Assembly (NCBI GenBank): GCA_022837505.1
Contig: JALHFZ010000017.1
Coordinates: 1-27,938, forward strand
DNA length: 27,938 nt
Reading direction: 5' to 3'
From: Synergistaceae bacterium
GTDB taxonomy: Bacteria > Synergistota > Synergistia > Synergistales > Aminobacteriaceae
Made by a program: the position numbers and the translations under genes. The notes under the pieces were generated by a model. It made no database searches. It had not been told where the DNA came from and saw only the letters and a program-made list of their open reading frames with translations. The stretch's first letter is position 1. Each line of letters starts with the position of its first letter. This document shows, one piece after another, positions 7,310-15,515 of this stretch.

Positions 7310-8335
7310 ATGGCGTCCATGAAGAGCAAACGCTCCTCCACCCTCTGGTACGCCTTCCTCCTCGCCGCCCTGGCCCTCCCCTTTCTTCCCGGGGGGATAG
7401 GAAACACCTTCCACGGCCACGTCCTCACCATGATCCTTCTCTACGCCTCCATGGCCCAGTCGTGGAACATCATCAGCGGCTACTGCGGCCAGATCTCCTT
7501 CGGCCACGCCGTCTTCTTCGGAATCGGGGCCTACGGGGCAGCCCTCGCAGTGGTGACCTTCGACTCCCTCCCCTGGTACGGGGTTCCCGCCGGCGCGGCT
7601 GCGGCCGCCATCGTCTCCGTCCTCATCAGCGCCCCCTGCTTCCGTCTGAAGGGGCACTATTTCGCCATCGCCACCTTCGCCACCGTGGAGATATTCAACC
7701 GCCTCTTCATGATCTGGGACTGGGTGGGAGGGGCCATCGGCCTCGACTACCCCATCCTCGAGGACGGCTGGCGGAACTTCTCCTGGTCGGGGACGAAGAA
7801 CGGCTACTACCTCGGCGCCCTCGCCCTTTTCACCCTCGTCTTCGGCATCGTCCGGCGGATCGAGTCCCACCGGATGGGGTACTACCTCCGGGCGGTCCGG
7901 GAAGGGCAGGAGACGGCCGAATCCCTCGGGGTGAACAGCACCTTTGTGAAGCTCTCCGCCATGGCCCTCTCGGCCGCCCTGGCGGCCCTCTGCGGCGCCT
8001 TCTTCGCCCAGTACAACTACAGGGTCGACCCTCCCATGGTCATGTCCCTGGACATGTCCATGAAATTCGTCCTCATCACCATCCTCGGCGGCCTCGGCAC
8101 CTTCTGGGGCCCCCTTCTCGGGGCGGCCATCCTCATCCCCCTCCAGGAATACACCCGGGCCTACCTCTCCCACCTCGGCTCGGGGGTGGACCTCATGATC
8201 TTCGGGCTGATCATCATCGTCACGATGATCAAGCAGCCCAGGGGGATCATGGGGATCGTCCATTCCCTGAGGAAAAAACCGGAGACACCGGCGGCTTCGG
8301 AAGAAATCTGCGAAGACAGGGAGGGTGAGCGCTGA
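7310..8335 (+). CDS. livM: Branched-chain amino acid ABC transporter, permease LivM
   Basis: Second inner-membrane permease subunit, 341 aa. The family motif GYCGQISFGHAVFFGIGAYG is near residue 60, and GGLGTFWGPLLGAAIL lies in the C-terminal third; roughly nine to ten hydrophobic segments can be seen. I chose ATG 7310, behind GTGAGGT; an alternative ATG three codons later cannot be excluded. Its stop overlaps the livG start (TGATG at 8333-8337), so translation is probably coupled. Confidence 0.92.
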   Translation: MASMKSKRSSTLWYAFLLAALALPFLPGGIGNTFHGHVLTMILLYASMAQSWNIISGYCGQISFGHAVFFGIGAYGAALAVVTFDSLPWYGVPAGAAAAAIVSVLISAPCFRLKGHYFAIATFATVEIFNRLFMIWDWVGGAIGLDYPILEDGWRNFSWSGTKNGYYLGALALFTLVFGIVRRIESHRMGYYLRAVREGQETAESLGVNSTFVKLSAMALSAALAALCGAFFAQYNYRVDPPMVMSLDMSMKFVLITILGGLGTFWGPLLGAAILIPLQEYTRAYLSHLGSGVDLMIFGLIIIVTMIKQPRGIMGIVHSLRKKPETPAASEEICEDREGER

Positions 8336-9108
8336 TGCCCCTGCTGGAAGTCCGCAATCTGACCATGAAGTTCGGCTCCCTGGCGGCCAACAGCGACGTC
8401 TCCTTTTCAGTGGAAGAGGGGACCATCGCGGGGCTCATCGGCCCCAACGGAGCGGGAAAGACAACCCTCTTCAACTGCGTGGCGGGGCTCTACAAGCCCA
8501 CGGAGGGGCATATTTTCTTCGACGGCCGGGAGATCACCGCCCTCCCCTCCTGGAAGATCGCCCGCCTCGGCGTCGCCCGAACCTTTCAGGTGGTCCGACC
8601 CCTGAAGGAGATGACCGTCTTCGAGAACATCCTTGTGGGGGCCTATATGCGCACGGGGAGCACCGAGGAGGCGGAAAGAACGGCCGAGGCCTGCCTTGAG
8701 CTCTGTTTCCTCACCCCCTGCCGGGACCGCCCGGCGGGAGGGCTGACCATCGGCAATAAAAAACGCCTCGAGGTCGCCCGGGCTCTCGCCACGGGACCGA
8801 AGCTCCTGCTCCTTGACGAGGCGGTGGCGGGGCTTACCTCCACGGAGGTCAACGAGATGGTGCAGGTCATCCTCCGCCTGAAGGAGGAGGGGGTCACCAT
8901 CCTGATGGTGGAGCACATCATGGAGGCCATCATGCCCATCGCCGACAAGCTCGTGGTCCTCAACAGCGGAGTGAAGATCACCGAGGACGTTCCGGCCGCC
9001 GTGGTCAGGGATCCCGAGGTCATCCGGGCCTACTTCGGAGACAAATACGGCCGCCGCCTTCAGGAGGCGGAGAGCGCAAAGGAGGACCTCCATGCCCCCC
9101 ATGCTTGA
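8335..9108 (+). CDS. livG: Branched-chain amino acid ABC transporter, ATPase LivG
   Basis: Cytosolic ATPase subunit, 257 aa. Walker A is GPNGAGKT near residue 36, and the Q-loop region reads RTFQVVRPL, a LivG hallmark. The signature region is TIGNKKRLEVARALA rather than the usual LSGGQ or LivG-typical YGxQ, and Walker B reads LLLLDEAVAGL with Ala after DE instead of Pro. The H-loop (MVEHIM) is intact, so the protein should be active. The start overlaps livM by one base. The C-terminal tail overlaps livF by 17 bases. Confidence 0.92.
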   Translation: MPLLEVRNLTMKFGSLAANSDVSFSVEEGTIAGLIGPNGAGKTTLFNCVAGLYKPTEGHIFFDGREITALPSWKIARLGVARTFQVVRPLKEMTVFENILVGAYMRTGSTEEAERTAEACLELCFLTPCRDRPAGGLTIGNKKRLEVARALATGPKLLLLDEAVAGLTSTEVNEMVQVILRLKEEGVTILMVEHIMEAIMPIADKLVVLNSGVKITEDVPAAVVRDPEVIRAYFGDKYGRRLQEAESAKEDLHAPHA

Positions 9109-9805
9109 AGTCAAAAATATCTCCTGCTCCTACGACGAGGCCCGGGTCATAACGGATCTCTCCCTTGAGATCCGCGCCGGAGAGATCGTGGCGATCCTCG
9201 GGGCCAACGGAGCGGGCAAGTCCACCACCATGCGGGCCATCGCGGGCCTGCTCCACCCCGAAAAGGGGTCCGTCCTCTTCGAGGGGGAGGACATCACGAA
9301 CCTCCCCGCCTCCCAGGTCATCCGCAGGGGGCTGTGCTATATCCCCGAGGGGCGGCGTCTCTTCTCCCGCCTCACCGTCCGGGAGAACCTCGAGCTTGGG
9401 GCGTATACGGAGAGCAGCCGGGAGGCCATAGACCAGCGCCTCGAAGAGGTCTTCGCCATGTTCCCCATACTGAAGGCCAGAAGCGCCCAGAGGGCGGAGA
9501 CCATGAGCGGCGGCGAGCAGCAGATGTGCGCCATCGCCCGGGGGCTCATGTCCGAACCCAGGCTGCTCATGCTCGACGAAGTCTCCCTCGGGCTCATGCC
9601 GAGCCTCGTGGAGAAGGTCTTCGAGACCGTAGTCGAAATCCGGCGGAAGGGGGTCACGATCCTGATCGTGGAGCAGATGGTCCAGGAGGCCCTCGAGATC
9701 GCTGACCGGGGGTATGTGCTCCAGACGGGGAAGCTCGTCACTTCGGGCACCGCCCGGGAGCTTCTCGACTCCGACGAGATACGGAAGGCCTATATGGGAA
9801 TGTAG
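9092..9805 (+). CDS. livF: Branched-chain amino acid ABC transporter, ATPase LivF
   Basis: Second ATPase subunit, 237 aa. Walker A GANGAGKST is near residues 37-45, the signature is MSGGEQQM, Walker B is LLMLDEVSLGL, and the switch region is IVEQ, with Gln in place of His as usual for LivF. ATG 9092 lies behind AAAGGAGG inside livG; a second ATG at 9101 is possible. Last gene of the operon; a strong terminator follows. Confidence 0.93.
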   Translation: MPPMLEVKNISCSYDEARVITDLSLEIRAGEIVAILGANGAGKSTTMRAIAGLLHPEKGSVLFEGEDITNLPASQVIRRGLCYIPEGRRLFSRLTVRENLELGAYTESSREAIDQRLEEVFAMFPILKARSAQRAETMSGGEQQMCAIARGLMSEPRLLMLDEVSLGLMPSLVEKVFETVVEIRRKGVTILIVEQMVQEALEIADRGYVLQTGKLVTSGTARELLDSDEIRKAYMGM

Positions 9806-9825
9806 GGAGAGAAGAATATCTGGAC

Positions 9826-9871
9826 AAAAAGAGGGAGAGAAGCCCGGCTTCGGGCTTCTCTCCCTCTTTTT
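9826..9871. terminator. Bidirectional terminator between livF and the aldolase gene
   Basis: A 16-base perfect stem (9831-9846 with 9851-9866, loop GCTT) has five A residues on its left (9826-9830) and five T residues on its right (9867-9871). It separates two convergent genes, so it can stop transcription from both sides. Confidence 0.88.
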
Positions 9872-9890
9872 GCTCTCTTGAAACGAAAAA

Positions 9891-10655
9891 TCACTTTCCC
9901 CGGATTCCCCCCACGATGGACCGGCAGGCCTCGCCGAAGATGAAGGTGTCCGTGCTGAAGGAGATATAGGTGAACCCCTGGTCGATCCGGGCCCTGGCCT
10001 CCTCCACAGAGCCGACGAAGATCCCCGCGGGCTTTCCCGCTTCTTTTGCGGCGGCGAGGGCCCTGGCCACGGCGTCGACCATCACGGGGGCGTAGATCTG
10101 CCCCGGCACGCCGAAGGACTGGGAGAGGTCGTAGGGACCGACGAAGATCACGTCCACCCCCGGCACGGAGGCGATGTCGCCGAGGCATTCGAGGCCCCTC
10201 TTGTTCTCGCAGTGCACGATGACGAGGGTCTCCTCGTTGGCCTCGTTGAAATACTCGGCTACCCCCGAAACGAAGCCGTACCGGGAGGAGCGGGTCAGGC
10301 ATGCCCCCCGCTCGCCGAGGGGGAAATACTTCGCCGAGCGGACCACATCCTCGGCAGCCTGGCGGGAGTTCACCTGGGGGACCTGGATACCCGCCGCCCC
10401 CACGTCGAGGGTGCGCAGAATCGTGGTGAGACTGGGGTCGGTGACCCGGACGATGGGGGCCATCCCCCGGAGCTCCGCCGCCCGGAGCATATGCTGGATG
10501 GATTCGGGATTTCCCGGGCCGTGCTCCGTATCTATAATGCAGAAGTCGAACCCCGCGAGGGCGGCGATCTCCACGAGGTCGGGGCAGTTGAGCGTAAAGA
10601 AGGGGCCGAGGACCACTTCTCCTGCAGCGAGTTTCCGTTTTAATTCGTTAGCCAT
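9891..10655 (-). CDS. HpcH/HpaI family class II aldolase
   Basis: Metal-dependent aldolase that reversibly cleaves 2-oxo-4-hydroxy acids to pyruvate and an aldehyde; members act on 4-hydroxy-2-oxoheptanedioate or 2-keto-3-deoxyglucarate. The 254-aa TIM barrel aligns with HpaI: IIDTEHGP near residues 40-47 (D42, H45), VRV with R70, HCENKRG with metal ligand E150, and FVGPYDLSQS with D176. I place the start at the ATG at 10655 because GGAGGA lies 8 bases before it; an ATG five codons upstream is itself part of that ribosome binding site. It ends the catabolic operon that also holds two isocitrate-lyase-family enzymes and a TRAP transporter. A 123-base gap precedes it. The substrate is not known; a citrate-lyase-like or decarboxylase activity is possible. 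Confidence 0.85.
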   Translation of the reverse strand: MANELKRKLAAGEVVLGPFFTLNCPDLVEIAALAGFDFCIIDTEHGPGNPESIQHMLRAAELRGMAPIVRVTDPSLTTILRTLDVGAAGIQVPQVNSRQAAEDVVRSAKYFPLGERGACLTRSSRYGFVSGVAEYFNEANEETLVIVHCENKRGLECLGDIASVPGVDVIFVGPYDLSQSFGVPGQIYAPVMVDAVARALAAAKEAGKPAGIFVGSVEEARARIDQGFTYISFSTDTFIFGEACRSIVGGIRGK

Positions 10656-10694
10656 GGGATGTTCCTCCATTCAGAAAGTGAGGGTTCTCCGGCC

Positions 10695-10700
10695 ATTATA
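10695..10700 (-). promoter_or_regulatory. Possible internal -10 element before the aldolase gene
   Basis: On the minus strand a perfect TATAAT occurs in the 123-base gap upstream of the aldolase gene, about 40 bases before its start codon. No convincing -35 is visible at 16-18 bases. It may give the aldolase extra or independent transcription. Confidence 0.3.
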
Positions 10701-10778
10701 GCCGAAAAACCCCCCTTCGCTCCCTGCTCCGAAGAGAGGGGTATACCGAAAAATGCCTGAGGGTGCAGGATTGAGGGG

Positions 10779-11690
10779 CTACTTCCTTCCGCAGCCGTAT
10801 TTCTCCTGCAGCACCGAGGGGGGGAGGTATTTTTCCTCCTTCTCCCTGATCTCAGCGAAGCGGACGAGGTCGCCGAACTCCCCGAAGGTGAAGAGCTTGT
10901 CCCTGTACCTGTCCGAGACCCCTTCCTTCCGGATTCGGCTGAGGACGTCGTACATCCCCCGGGCGGCGGAATAGAGGGCCGACAGGGCGGGGACAATGAG
11001 CTTGAACCCCATGGCCTCCGCCTCCTCCACGGGGATCAGAGGGGTCTTGCCCCCCTCGATGAGGTTCAGCATGAGGGGGACGGGAATCTCCCGGACGGCC
11101 CGCTCCATCTGCTCCCTCGTCTCGAGGGCCTCGATGAAGACCATGTCCACCCCCACATCCACGGCGGCCTTCGCCCTTGCGAGGGCGTCCTCGAAGCCCG
11201 TGACGTGGAGCGCGTCCGTGCGGTACATGACGACGAAATCAGGGTCCAGTCCATTCCGGGTGTCCAGGGCTGCCCGGAGCTTCCCCATCATCTCCTCGGT
11301 GGAGATGACCTGCTTTCCCTCCATGTGGCCGCACCGCTTGGGGGAGATCTGGTCTTCCATGAAGAGCCCCGCGGCGCCCGCCGCCAGGTATTCCTCCACG
11401 GTCCGGCAGGCGTTGACGGCGTTTCCGAAGCCGTTGTCCGAGTCGCCGAAGACGGGAATGCGGACCGACCGGGAGATGGCCTTTACCTGGGCCGCCATCT
11501 CCGTGAGGGTCAGCAGCCCGATGTCCGGCAGGCCGAGGACCGCCGCCGCTGTGCCGTACCCCGAGTGGAAGACCGCCTCGAAACCGGCCATTTCGCAGAT
11601 CCGGGCGCTGAGGGCATCGTACACCCCCGGAACCACCAGGGCGCCGGGACGGTTCAACAGTTCCCGAAGGCGGGTTGTTCTTTTCACCAT
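10779..11690 (-). CDS. Isocitrate lyase/PEP mutase family enzyme (paralogue 2)
   Basis: Predicted C-C or C-P lyase of the ICL/PEPM superfamily, related to methylisocitrate lyase, 2,3-dimethylmalate lyase and oxaloacetate decarboxylase. The start ATG at 11690 is behind AAAGGAG; the upstream open frame overlaps the previous gene and has no family similarity. Product 303 aa. VPGVYDALSAR near residue 20 and SGYGTAAAVLGLPDIG near 43 match the family. The lyase loop KRCGHM carries the catalytic Cys (C120). Two positions are odd: the metal-binding motif reads DSDNGFG (83-89) where most members have DxDTG, and the conserved A-R-T-D motif reads Y-R-T-D (156-159). It therefore probably uses a different substrate from its neighbour, with which it shares clear similarity throughout. 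Confidence 0.82.
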   Translation of the reverse strand: MVKRTTRLRELLNRPGALVVPGVYDALSARICEMAGFEAVFHSGYGTAAAVLGLPDIGLLTLTEMAAQVKAISRSVRIPVFGDSDNGFGNAVNACRTVEEYLAAGAAGLFMEDQISPKRCGHMEGKQVISTEEMMGKLRAALDTRNGLDPDFVVMYRTDALHVTGFEDALARAKAAVDVGVDMVFIEALETREQMERAVREIPVPLMLNLIEGGKTPLIPVEEAEAMGFKLIVPALSALYSAARGMYDVLSRIRKEGVSDRYRDKLFTFGEFGDLVRFAEIREKEEKYLPPSVLQEKYGCGRK

Positions 11691-11709
11691 TTTCTCAGGT
11701 CTCCTTTGT

Positions 11710-12597
11710 TCATTCTCTGCCCGTTCCATATTTCCGCTCCATCTCCCGGATTGCCCCGAGGTCCATAAGCTCGTTGAACTCCCCGAAGGGGAGCATATCC
11801 TCAAGGCTTCCCCGGGTGGTGCCGGCTGTTTTGAGTTCTTTCATAACCTTCATTACGGCCCTGGCCGCGGCGTAGAGGGCCCCCACGGGGAAGATGGCCG
11901 CGTCGTACCCGATCTTCTCAAGTTCGGAAGCTGTGAGGAAAGGGGTCCGTCCGTGCTCCACCATATTGGCGAGGACGGGTCGGGAAAAGCTGGAAGTGAT
12001 TCGGCCCATCTCCTCTGTTGACTCGGGGGACTCGATGAAGAGGATGTCCGCCCCGGCCTCCTCGTAGAGATGCCCCCGTTCGAGGGCCTCGTCGATTCCG
12101 TGGGCCGTCCGGGCGTCCGTCCGGGCCATGATGAGAAAGCTGTCGTCCCTCCGGGCGTCGCAGGCGGCCCGGATCTTTCCCGCCATCTCAGCGGCGGGAA
12201 TGACCTCCCTGCCGAGCATATGGCCGCATTTTTTCGGAGCCACCTGGTCCTCGACCTGAATGCAGGCCGCCCCGGCCTTTTCATACCCCCGGACCGTCCG
12301 GGCCACATTCACTGCGTTGCCGTACCCCGTGTCGCCGTCGGCGATGATAGGGATAGAGACCGTCTCGGCGATGGCCTCCACCCGGGAGACCATCTCGGTG
12401 AAGGTCATGAGCCCCGTGTCGGGCTTTCCCAGGACGCTCGCCGACAGGCCGTACCCCGTGATGTAGAGGGCCTCGAACCCCGCCTTTTCGATGATCCGGG
12501 CCGAGAGGCCGTCATAGGCCCCCGGCGCCACAAGGATCTCCTTCCGCCTGAGGAGCTCCCGAAGCCGGGCTCCGGGAGTTTTTCCATTCCTGTCCAT
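11710..12597 (-). CDS. Isocitrate lyase/PEP mutase family enzyme (paralogue 1)
   Basis: Predicted lyase splitting a 2-hydroxy- or 2-alkyl-succinate/malate-type acid, giving pyruvate or glyoxylate plus a second acid. The 295-aa protein has APGAYDGLSARI near residue 24, ITGYGLSASVLGKPDTG near 46, the canonical metal motif DGDTGYG (87-93), EDQVAPKKCGHM with catalytic C124, and MARTDAR near 158. The Cys loop argues for a lyase rather than a PEP mutase. Its ATG (12597) lies one base after the dctM stop and lacks a good ribosome binding site, so translation is probably coupled to the transporter. Close relatives act on methylisocitrate or 2,3-dimethylmalate; which one applies here cannot be read from the sequence. 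Confidence 0.84.
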   Translation of the reverse strand: MDRNGKTPGARLRELLRRKEILVAPGAYDGLSARIIEKAGFEALYITGYGLSASVLGKPDTGLMTFTEMVSRVEAIAETVSIPIIADGDTGYGNAVNVARTVRGYEKAGAACIQVEDQVAPKKCGHMLGREVIPAAEMAGKIRAACDARRDDSFLIMARTDARTAHGIDEALERGHLYEEAGADILFIESPESTEEMGRITSSFSRPVLANMVEHGRTPFLTASELEKIGYDAAIFPVGALYAAARAVMKVMKELKTAGTTRGSLEDMLPFGEFNELMDLGAIREMERKYGTGRE

Positions 12598-12598
12598 G

Positions 12599-13879
12599 TC
12601 AGTGCATGACCGACGGCAGCCACAGGCTCATTCCGGGCCAGGCGATGACCAGGATGAGGAAGAGGGCCATGATGATTATAAAGGGAAACACTCCTTTGAT
12701 GATTTCGCTCATATGAATATCAGAGCGGAGACCGTTGATGACGTAGAGATTCATCCCTACCGGCGGCGTGATGAGGGCCATGGTCATGTTTACCGTGACG
12801 ACGATGGCGTACCATATGGGGTCGATGCCCAGGACGTGAAGGATGGGCGTCACCAGGGGCATGGTGAGGAGGATGATGGAGACCGTCTCGAGAACGCAGC
12901 CCAGGATGATCATGAGGAAGTTCATGGCGATGATGAACATGAGGACGGAGAAGTTGTTGCTGATGATGATCTCCGTGAGCTTCTGAGGGATCATCAGCAG
13001 GGTCATGACCCTGCCGAAGAGGACCGCCCCGGCGATGATGATGGCCACCATGCACGATGTGGTGATGGACCGGAGGCAGATGTCGGGGATATCCCGCAGC
13101 CGGAGGGATTTATAGACGAAGAGGGTGATGACGAGGCTGTAGACGAGCCCCACCGCCGCCGCCTCCGTGGGCGTGAAGGCGCCGCTGTAGATTCCACCGA
13201 TGATGATAAAGGGAAGGAGGATCCCCCAGAAATTTTTCTTCGTCACCCGGAGGCGTTCTCCCCAGGAGGTCTTCTCCATGGGGGTGAACCCTCCCCGCCT
13301 GCTCTTGTAGACTGCGTAGATGATGAAGAAGGCCGTCAGCACGAGGCCGGGAACGACTCCGGCGATGAAGAGCTTCCCCACAGACTCCTCGGTGATGGCT
13401 CCGTAGAGGATAAGGGGGATGCTGGGGGGGATGAGGATGCCGAGGGTTCCCCCTGCCGCAAGAAGCCCCAGGGTGAATTTCTTATCGTACCCCCGCTCCG
13501 TCATGGCGGGGTAGGCAACCATGCCGATGGTTGCCGCCGTGGCTGCCCCTGACCCCGTGATGGCGGCGAAGAAGGCGCAGGCCAGGATGGTGGCGATGGC
13601 CAGACCGCCGGGAAGATGGCGCACCCAGGCGTTCATGACGTCGAAGAGATCGTCTCCGATCCGTCCATCGAGGAGCACCTGGCTCATGAGGACGAAGAGG
13701 GGGATGGAGAGGATGACGAAGCTGTCGAGGGAGGTGAAGATGGTCGCCCCCACGATCTTCATGGGAAGATCGAAGAGGAGGATGAGCAGCAGGGAGGTGG
13801 AGCCCAGGGAGAAGGCCACGGGAAGGCCCATGAAGAGCACTCCGATGAGCAGCAGGACAACGAGGGTAAAGCTCAGCAT
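12599..13879 (-). CDS. dctM: TRAP transporter, large permease DctM
   Basis: Ion-coupled permease that moves the acid released by the DctP-type binding protein across the inner membrane. ATG at 13879 follows AAGGAGGAG (spacing about 8) and overlaps the dctQ end by 7 bases; the open frame further upstream only shadows dctQ. Product 426 aa, the usual length, with about 12 hydrophobic segments. Visible family motifs: GLPVAFSLG near the start, FFAAITGSGAATAATIG near residue 105, LGILIPPSIPLILYG, and TEAAAVGLVYS. The C-terminus PVGMNLYVINGL is also typical. The stop is one base from the downstream lyase gene, linking transport to degradation. Confidence 0.94.
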   Translation of the reverse strand: MLSFTLVVLLLIGVLFMGLPVAFSLGSTSLLLILLFDLPMKIVGATIFTSLDSFVILSIPLFVLMSQVLLDGRIGDDLFDVMNAWVRHLPGGLAIATILACAFFAAITGSGAATAATIGMVAYPAMTERGYDKKFTLGLLAAGGTLGILIPPSIPLILYGAITEESVGKLFIAGVVPGLVLTAFFIIYAVYKSRRGGFTPMEKTSWGERLRVTKKNFWGILLPFIIIGGIYSGAFTPTEAAAVGLVYSLVITLFVYKSLRLRDIPDICLRSITTSCMVAIIIAGAVLFGRVMTLLMIPQKLTEIIISNNFSVLMFIIAMNFLMIILGCVLETVSIILLTMPLVTPILHVLGIDPIWYAIVVTVNMTMALITPPVGMNLYVINGLRSDIHMSEIIKGVFPFIIIMALFLILVIAWPGMSLWLPSVMH

Positions 13880-14391
13880 GGGGATTTCTCCTCCTTTTTG
13901 CTGCCGAAGGCCTTTTCGTACCGATCGGCGATAATGAGGGCGAACTGGAAGGTGAGCAGGACAAACCCCAGAAGAAGGGCCATCTGGGGTATCCACATGG
14001 GCACCCGCAAAGGGGTGGCCGACACCTTGCCATACCCCACGGAGGCGGCGATCATCTCGTAGGCCTGCCAGGAAACTATGGCGCAGAAGACCATTCCGAC
14101 AAAGCTCGTGATCATCTCGAGGATATGCTGGGTCCGCTCTGAGAGGTGCTCGATCAGGAGGTCGATCCGCACGTGCTTTCCCTTCTGGAGGGTATAGGCG
14201 CTTCCGGCAAGCATGGTCCAGATGAAGAGATAGATGGATGTCTCCTGGGCCCATATGGTGGGGGCCCTGAAGAAATACCGGCAGACCACCTCGTAGCAGA
14301 GCATGAGTCCCATGAGGAGGATGCCGAGGCCGCTGATGTATCCGAGGAGGAGGTTTCCCTTCTCCACGGTGTTTCGAAGAGATTTCATCAT
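13873..14391 (-). CDS. dctQ: TRAP transporter, small permease DctQ
   Basis: Small membrane subunit that pairs with DctM. Protein of 172 aa with four hydrophobic helices; the pattern W-A-Q-E-T-S-I-Y-L-F near residue 47 and KGKHVRIDLL near 70 is typical of DctQ. Two adjacent ATG codons (14391 and 14388) follow AAAGGAG; I took the first. A basic, Lys/Glu-rich tail ends in the overlap with dctM. Confidence 0.9.
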   Translation of the reverse strand: MMKSLRNTVEKGNLLLGYISGLGILLMGLMLCYEVVCRYFFRAPTIWAQETSIYLFIWTMLAGSAYTLQKGKHVRIDLLIEHLSERTQHILEMITSFVGMVFCAIVSWQAYEMIAASVGYGKVSATPLRVPMWIPQMALLLGFVLLTFQFALIIADRYEKAFGSKKEEKSPC

Positions 14392-14432
14392 AAAGTAAGA
14401 TACTCCTTTGCTCTTTTTTTTCGTAAAGCGAA

Positions 14433-14456
14433 GGCGGGAAGGTTCCCCTTCCCGCC
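14433..14456 (-). other. Intergenic hairpin between dctP and dctQ
   Basis: A perfect 10-base inverted repeat GGCGGGAAGG / CCTTCCCGCC with a 4-base loop lies in the 93-base gap after dctP. On the minus strand it is not followed directly by a T run, so it is more likely an mRNA-stabilising or processing hairpin than a full terminator. It would favour higher levels of the binding protein than of the permeases. Confidence 0.55.
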
Positions 14457-14484
14457 GGGAAAAAACAACAGTAAAAACTTTATT

Positions 14485-15477
14485 CTATTCCAGCTCCATA
14501 GCCATTTCGATGAGCTTTTTACCGAGATCGCCGGTCTTTTCCGCAAAGGCGGTCCGTACAGGTTCTGTGGCCTTCACAAAGGCGGCACGCTCTTCCTTGT
14601 TGGGTTCATGGATTTCCACTCCGGCTTCACGGATCACCTTTTCGGCATCCGCCTCGGACTGGGCGATAGCGCCCCGGATCCATTCCTCAGCATCACTGCC
14701 GGCCTTCAGAATGGCATCCTTGTCAGCATCGGGGACGGACTTCCACCAGTCGAGATTGCCCTGCACCACGAACTGGGCAGTAGTATAGTTCGCCTTGGTC
14801 ATATATTTCTGCACTTCATGCACCTTCCGGGAGACCGCTGCGGGCATTCCCGTGGTGGCGCCGTCAACAGTGCCTCTCTGCAATGCCATATACATCTCAG
14901 AAGAGCTCATGACCGTGGGGGCGGCTCCCAGGGCCTTCAGGGTTTCGGCGTCCCCGCTGCCGAAGGTCCGCATGGTGAGCCCCTGAAAATCCTCCGGGGA
15001 CTTCAGGGGGCGTTTGTTGTTGAAGAACTGGATGTAGCCGTAATCGACCCAGAAAAGATCCTTGACGCCCTTTGTCTGGAACGCTTCGTCCAGCATTTTG
15101 TCCGCTCCGGCGGCGAGGAACTTCTTGGGAGACTCAAAATCCTTGAAGATAAAGGGCATCTCGAAGATGTCTGCCGCGGGGATCATCCCCGACCATTTGT
15201 TGACGGAGACGAGGCCCGTCTCCACAAGGCCGTCCTGAAGGGCTTCCACGATCTCCGTATCCTTGAAAAGCTGGGCGGAGTCGAAAATCTTTACAGTTAC
15301 TTCGCCCTTTGAGTATTCAGTAGCCTTCTCGGCGAAGACCTGAAGTCCCTTGGAGATATGGTGGGACGGGGGAAGCTGATTCGAAAGCTTGAGCTCGGTC
15401 TTTGCGAAGGCCGAACCGCTGAGGAGTCCAAGGGTCAACACGAGGGCCGCTGCCGCTGTACAGGTTTTTTTGAACAT
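14485..15477 (-). CDS. dctP: TRAP transporter, periplasmic substrate-binding protein DctP
   Basis: Captures a carboxylic acid in the periplasm for DctQM. Start ATG 15477 follows GGGAGGA (spacing about 10). The 330-aa product has a signal peptide with cleavage expected after AFA near residue 25, then TELKLSNQLPPSHHISKG, typical of the family. MRTFG near residue 168 contains the conserved Arg that in characterised DctP proteins makes a salt bridge with the substrate carboxylate, and ALQRGTVDGATTG follows near 200. The ligand is therefore very likely a monocarboxylate or dicarboxylate. The two downstream lyases suggest a hydroxy or branched dicarboxylate. Confidence 0.92.
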   Translation of the reverse strand: MFKKTCTAAAALVLTLGLLSGSAFAKTELKLSNQLPPSHHISKGLQVFAEKATEYSKGEVTVKIFDSAQLFKDTEIVEALQDGLVETGLVSVNKWSGMIPAADIFEMPFIFKDFESPKKFLAAGADKMLDEAFQTKGVKDLFWVDYGYIQFFNNKRPLKSPEDFQGLTMRTFGSGDAETLKALGAAPTVMSSSEMYMALQRGTVDGATTGMPAAVSRKVHEVQKYMTKANYTTAQFVVQGNLDWWKSVPDADKDAILKAGSDAEEWIRGAIAQSEADAEKVIREAGVEIHEPNKEERAAFVKATEPVRTAFAEKTGDLGKKLIEMAMELE

Positions 15478-15515
15478 TATGAAATTCCTCCCTTAAGTGG
15501 ATGCTGAATCGGAAT

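Noticed and set aside
11691..11804. N-terminal extension of the second lyase paralogue
   Set aside because: The extension overlaps the end of the neighbouring lyase gene in another frame, has no family similarity, and ATG 11690 has AAAGGAG at proper spacing.
11710..12597. PEP mutase / phosphonate biosynthesis
   Set aside because: Both paralogues carry the K-(K/R)-C-G-H lyase loop and no phosphonopyruvate decarboxylase or other phosphonate gene is nearby.
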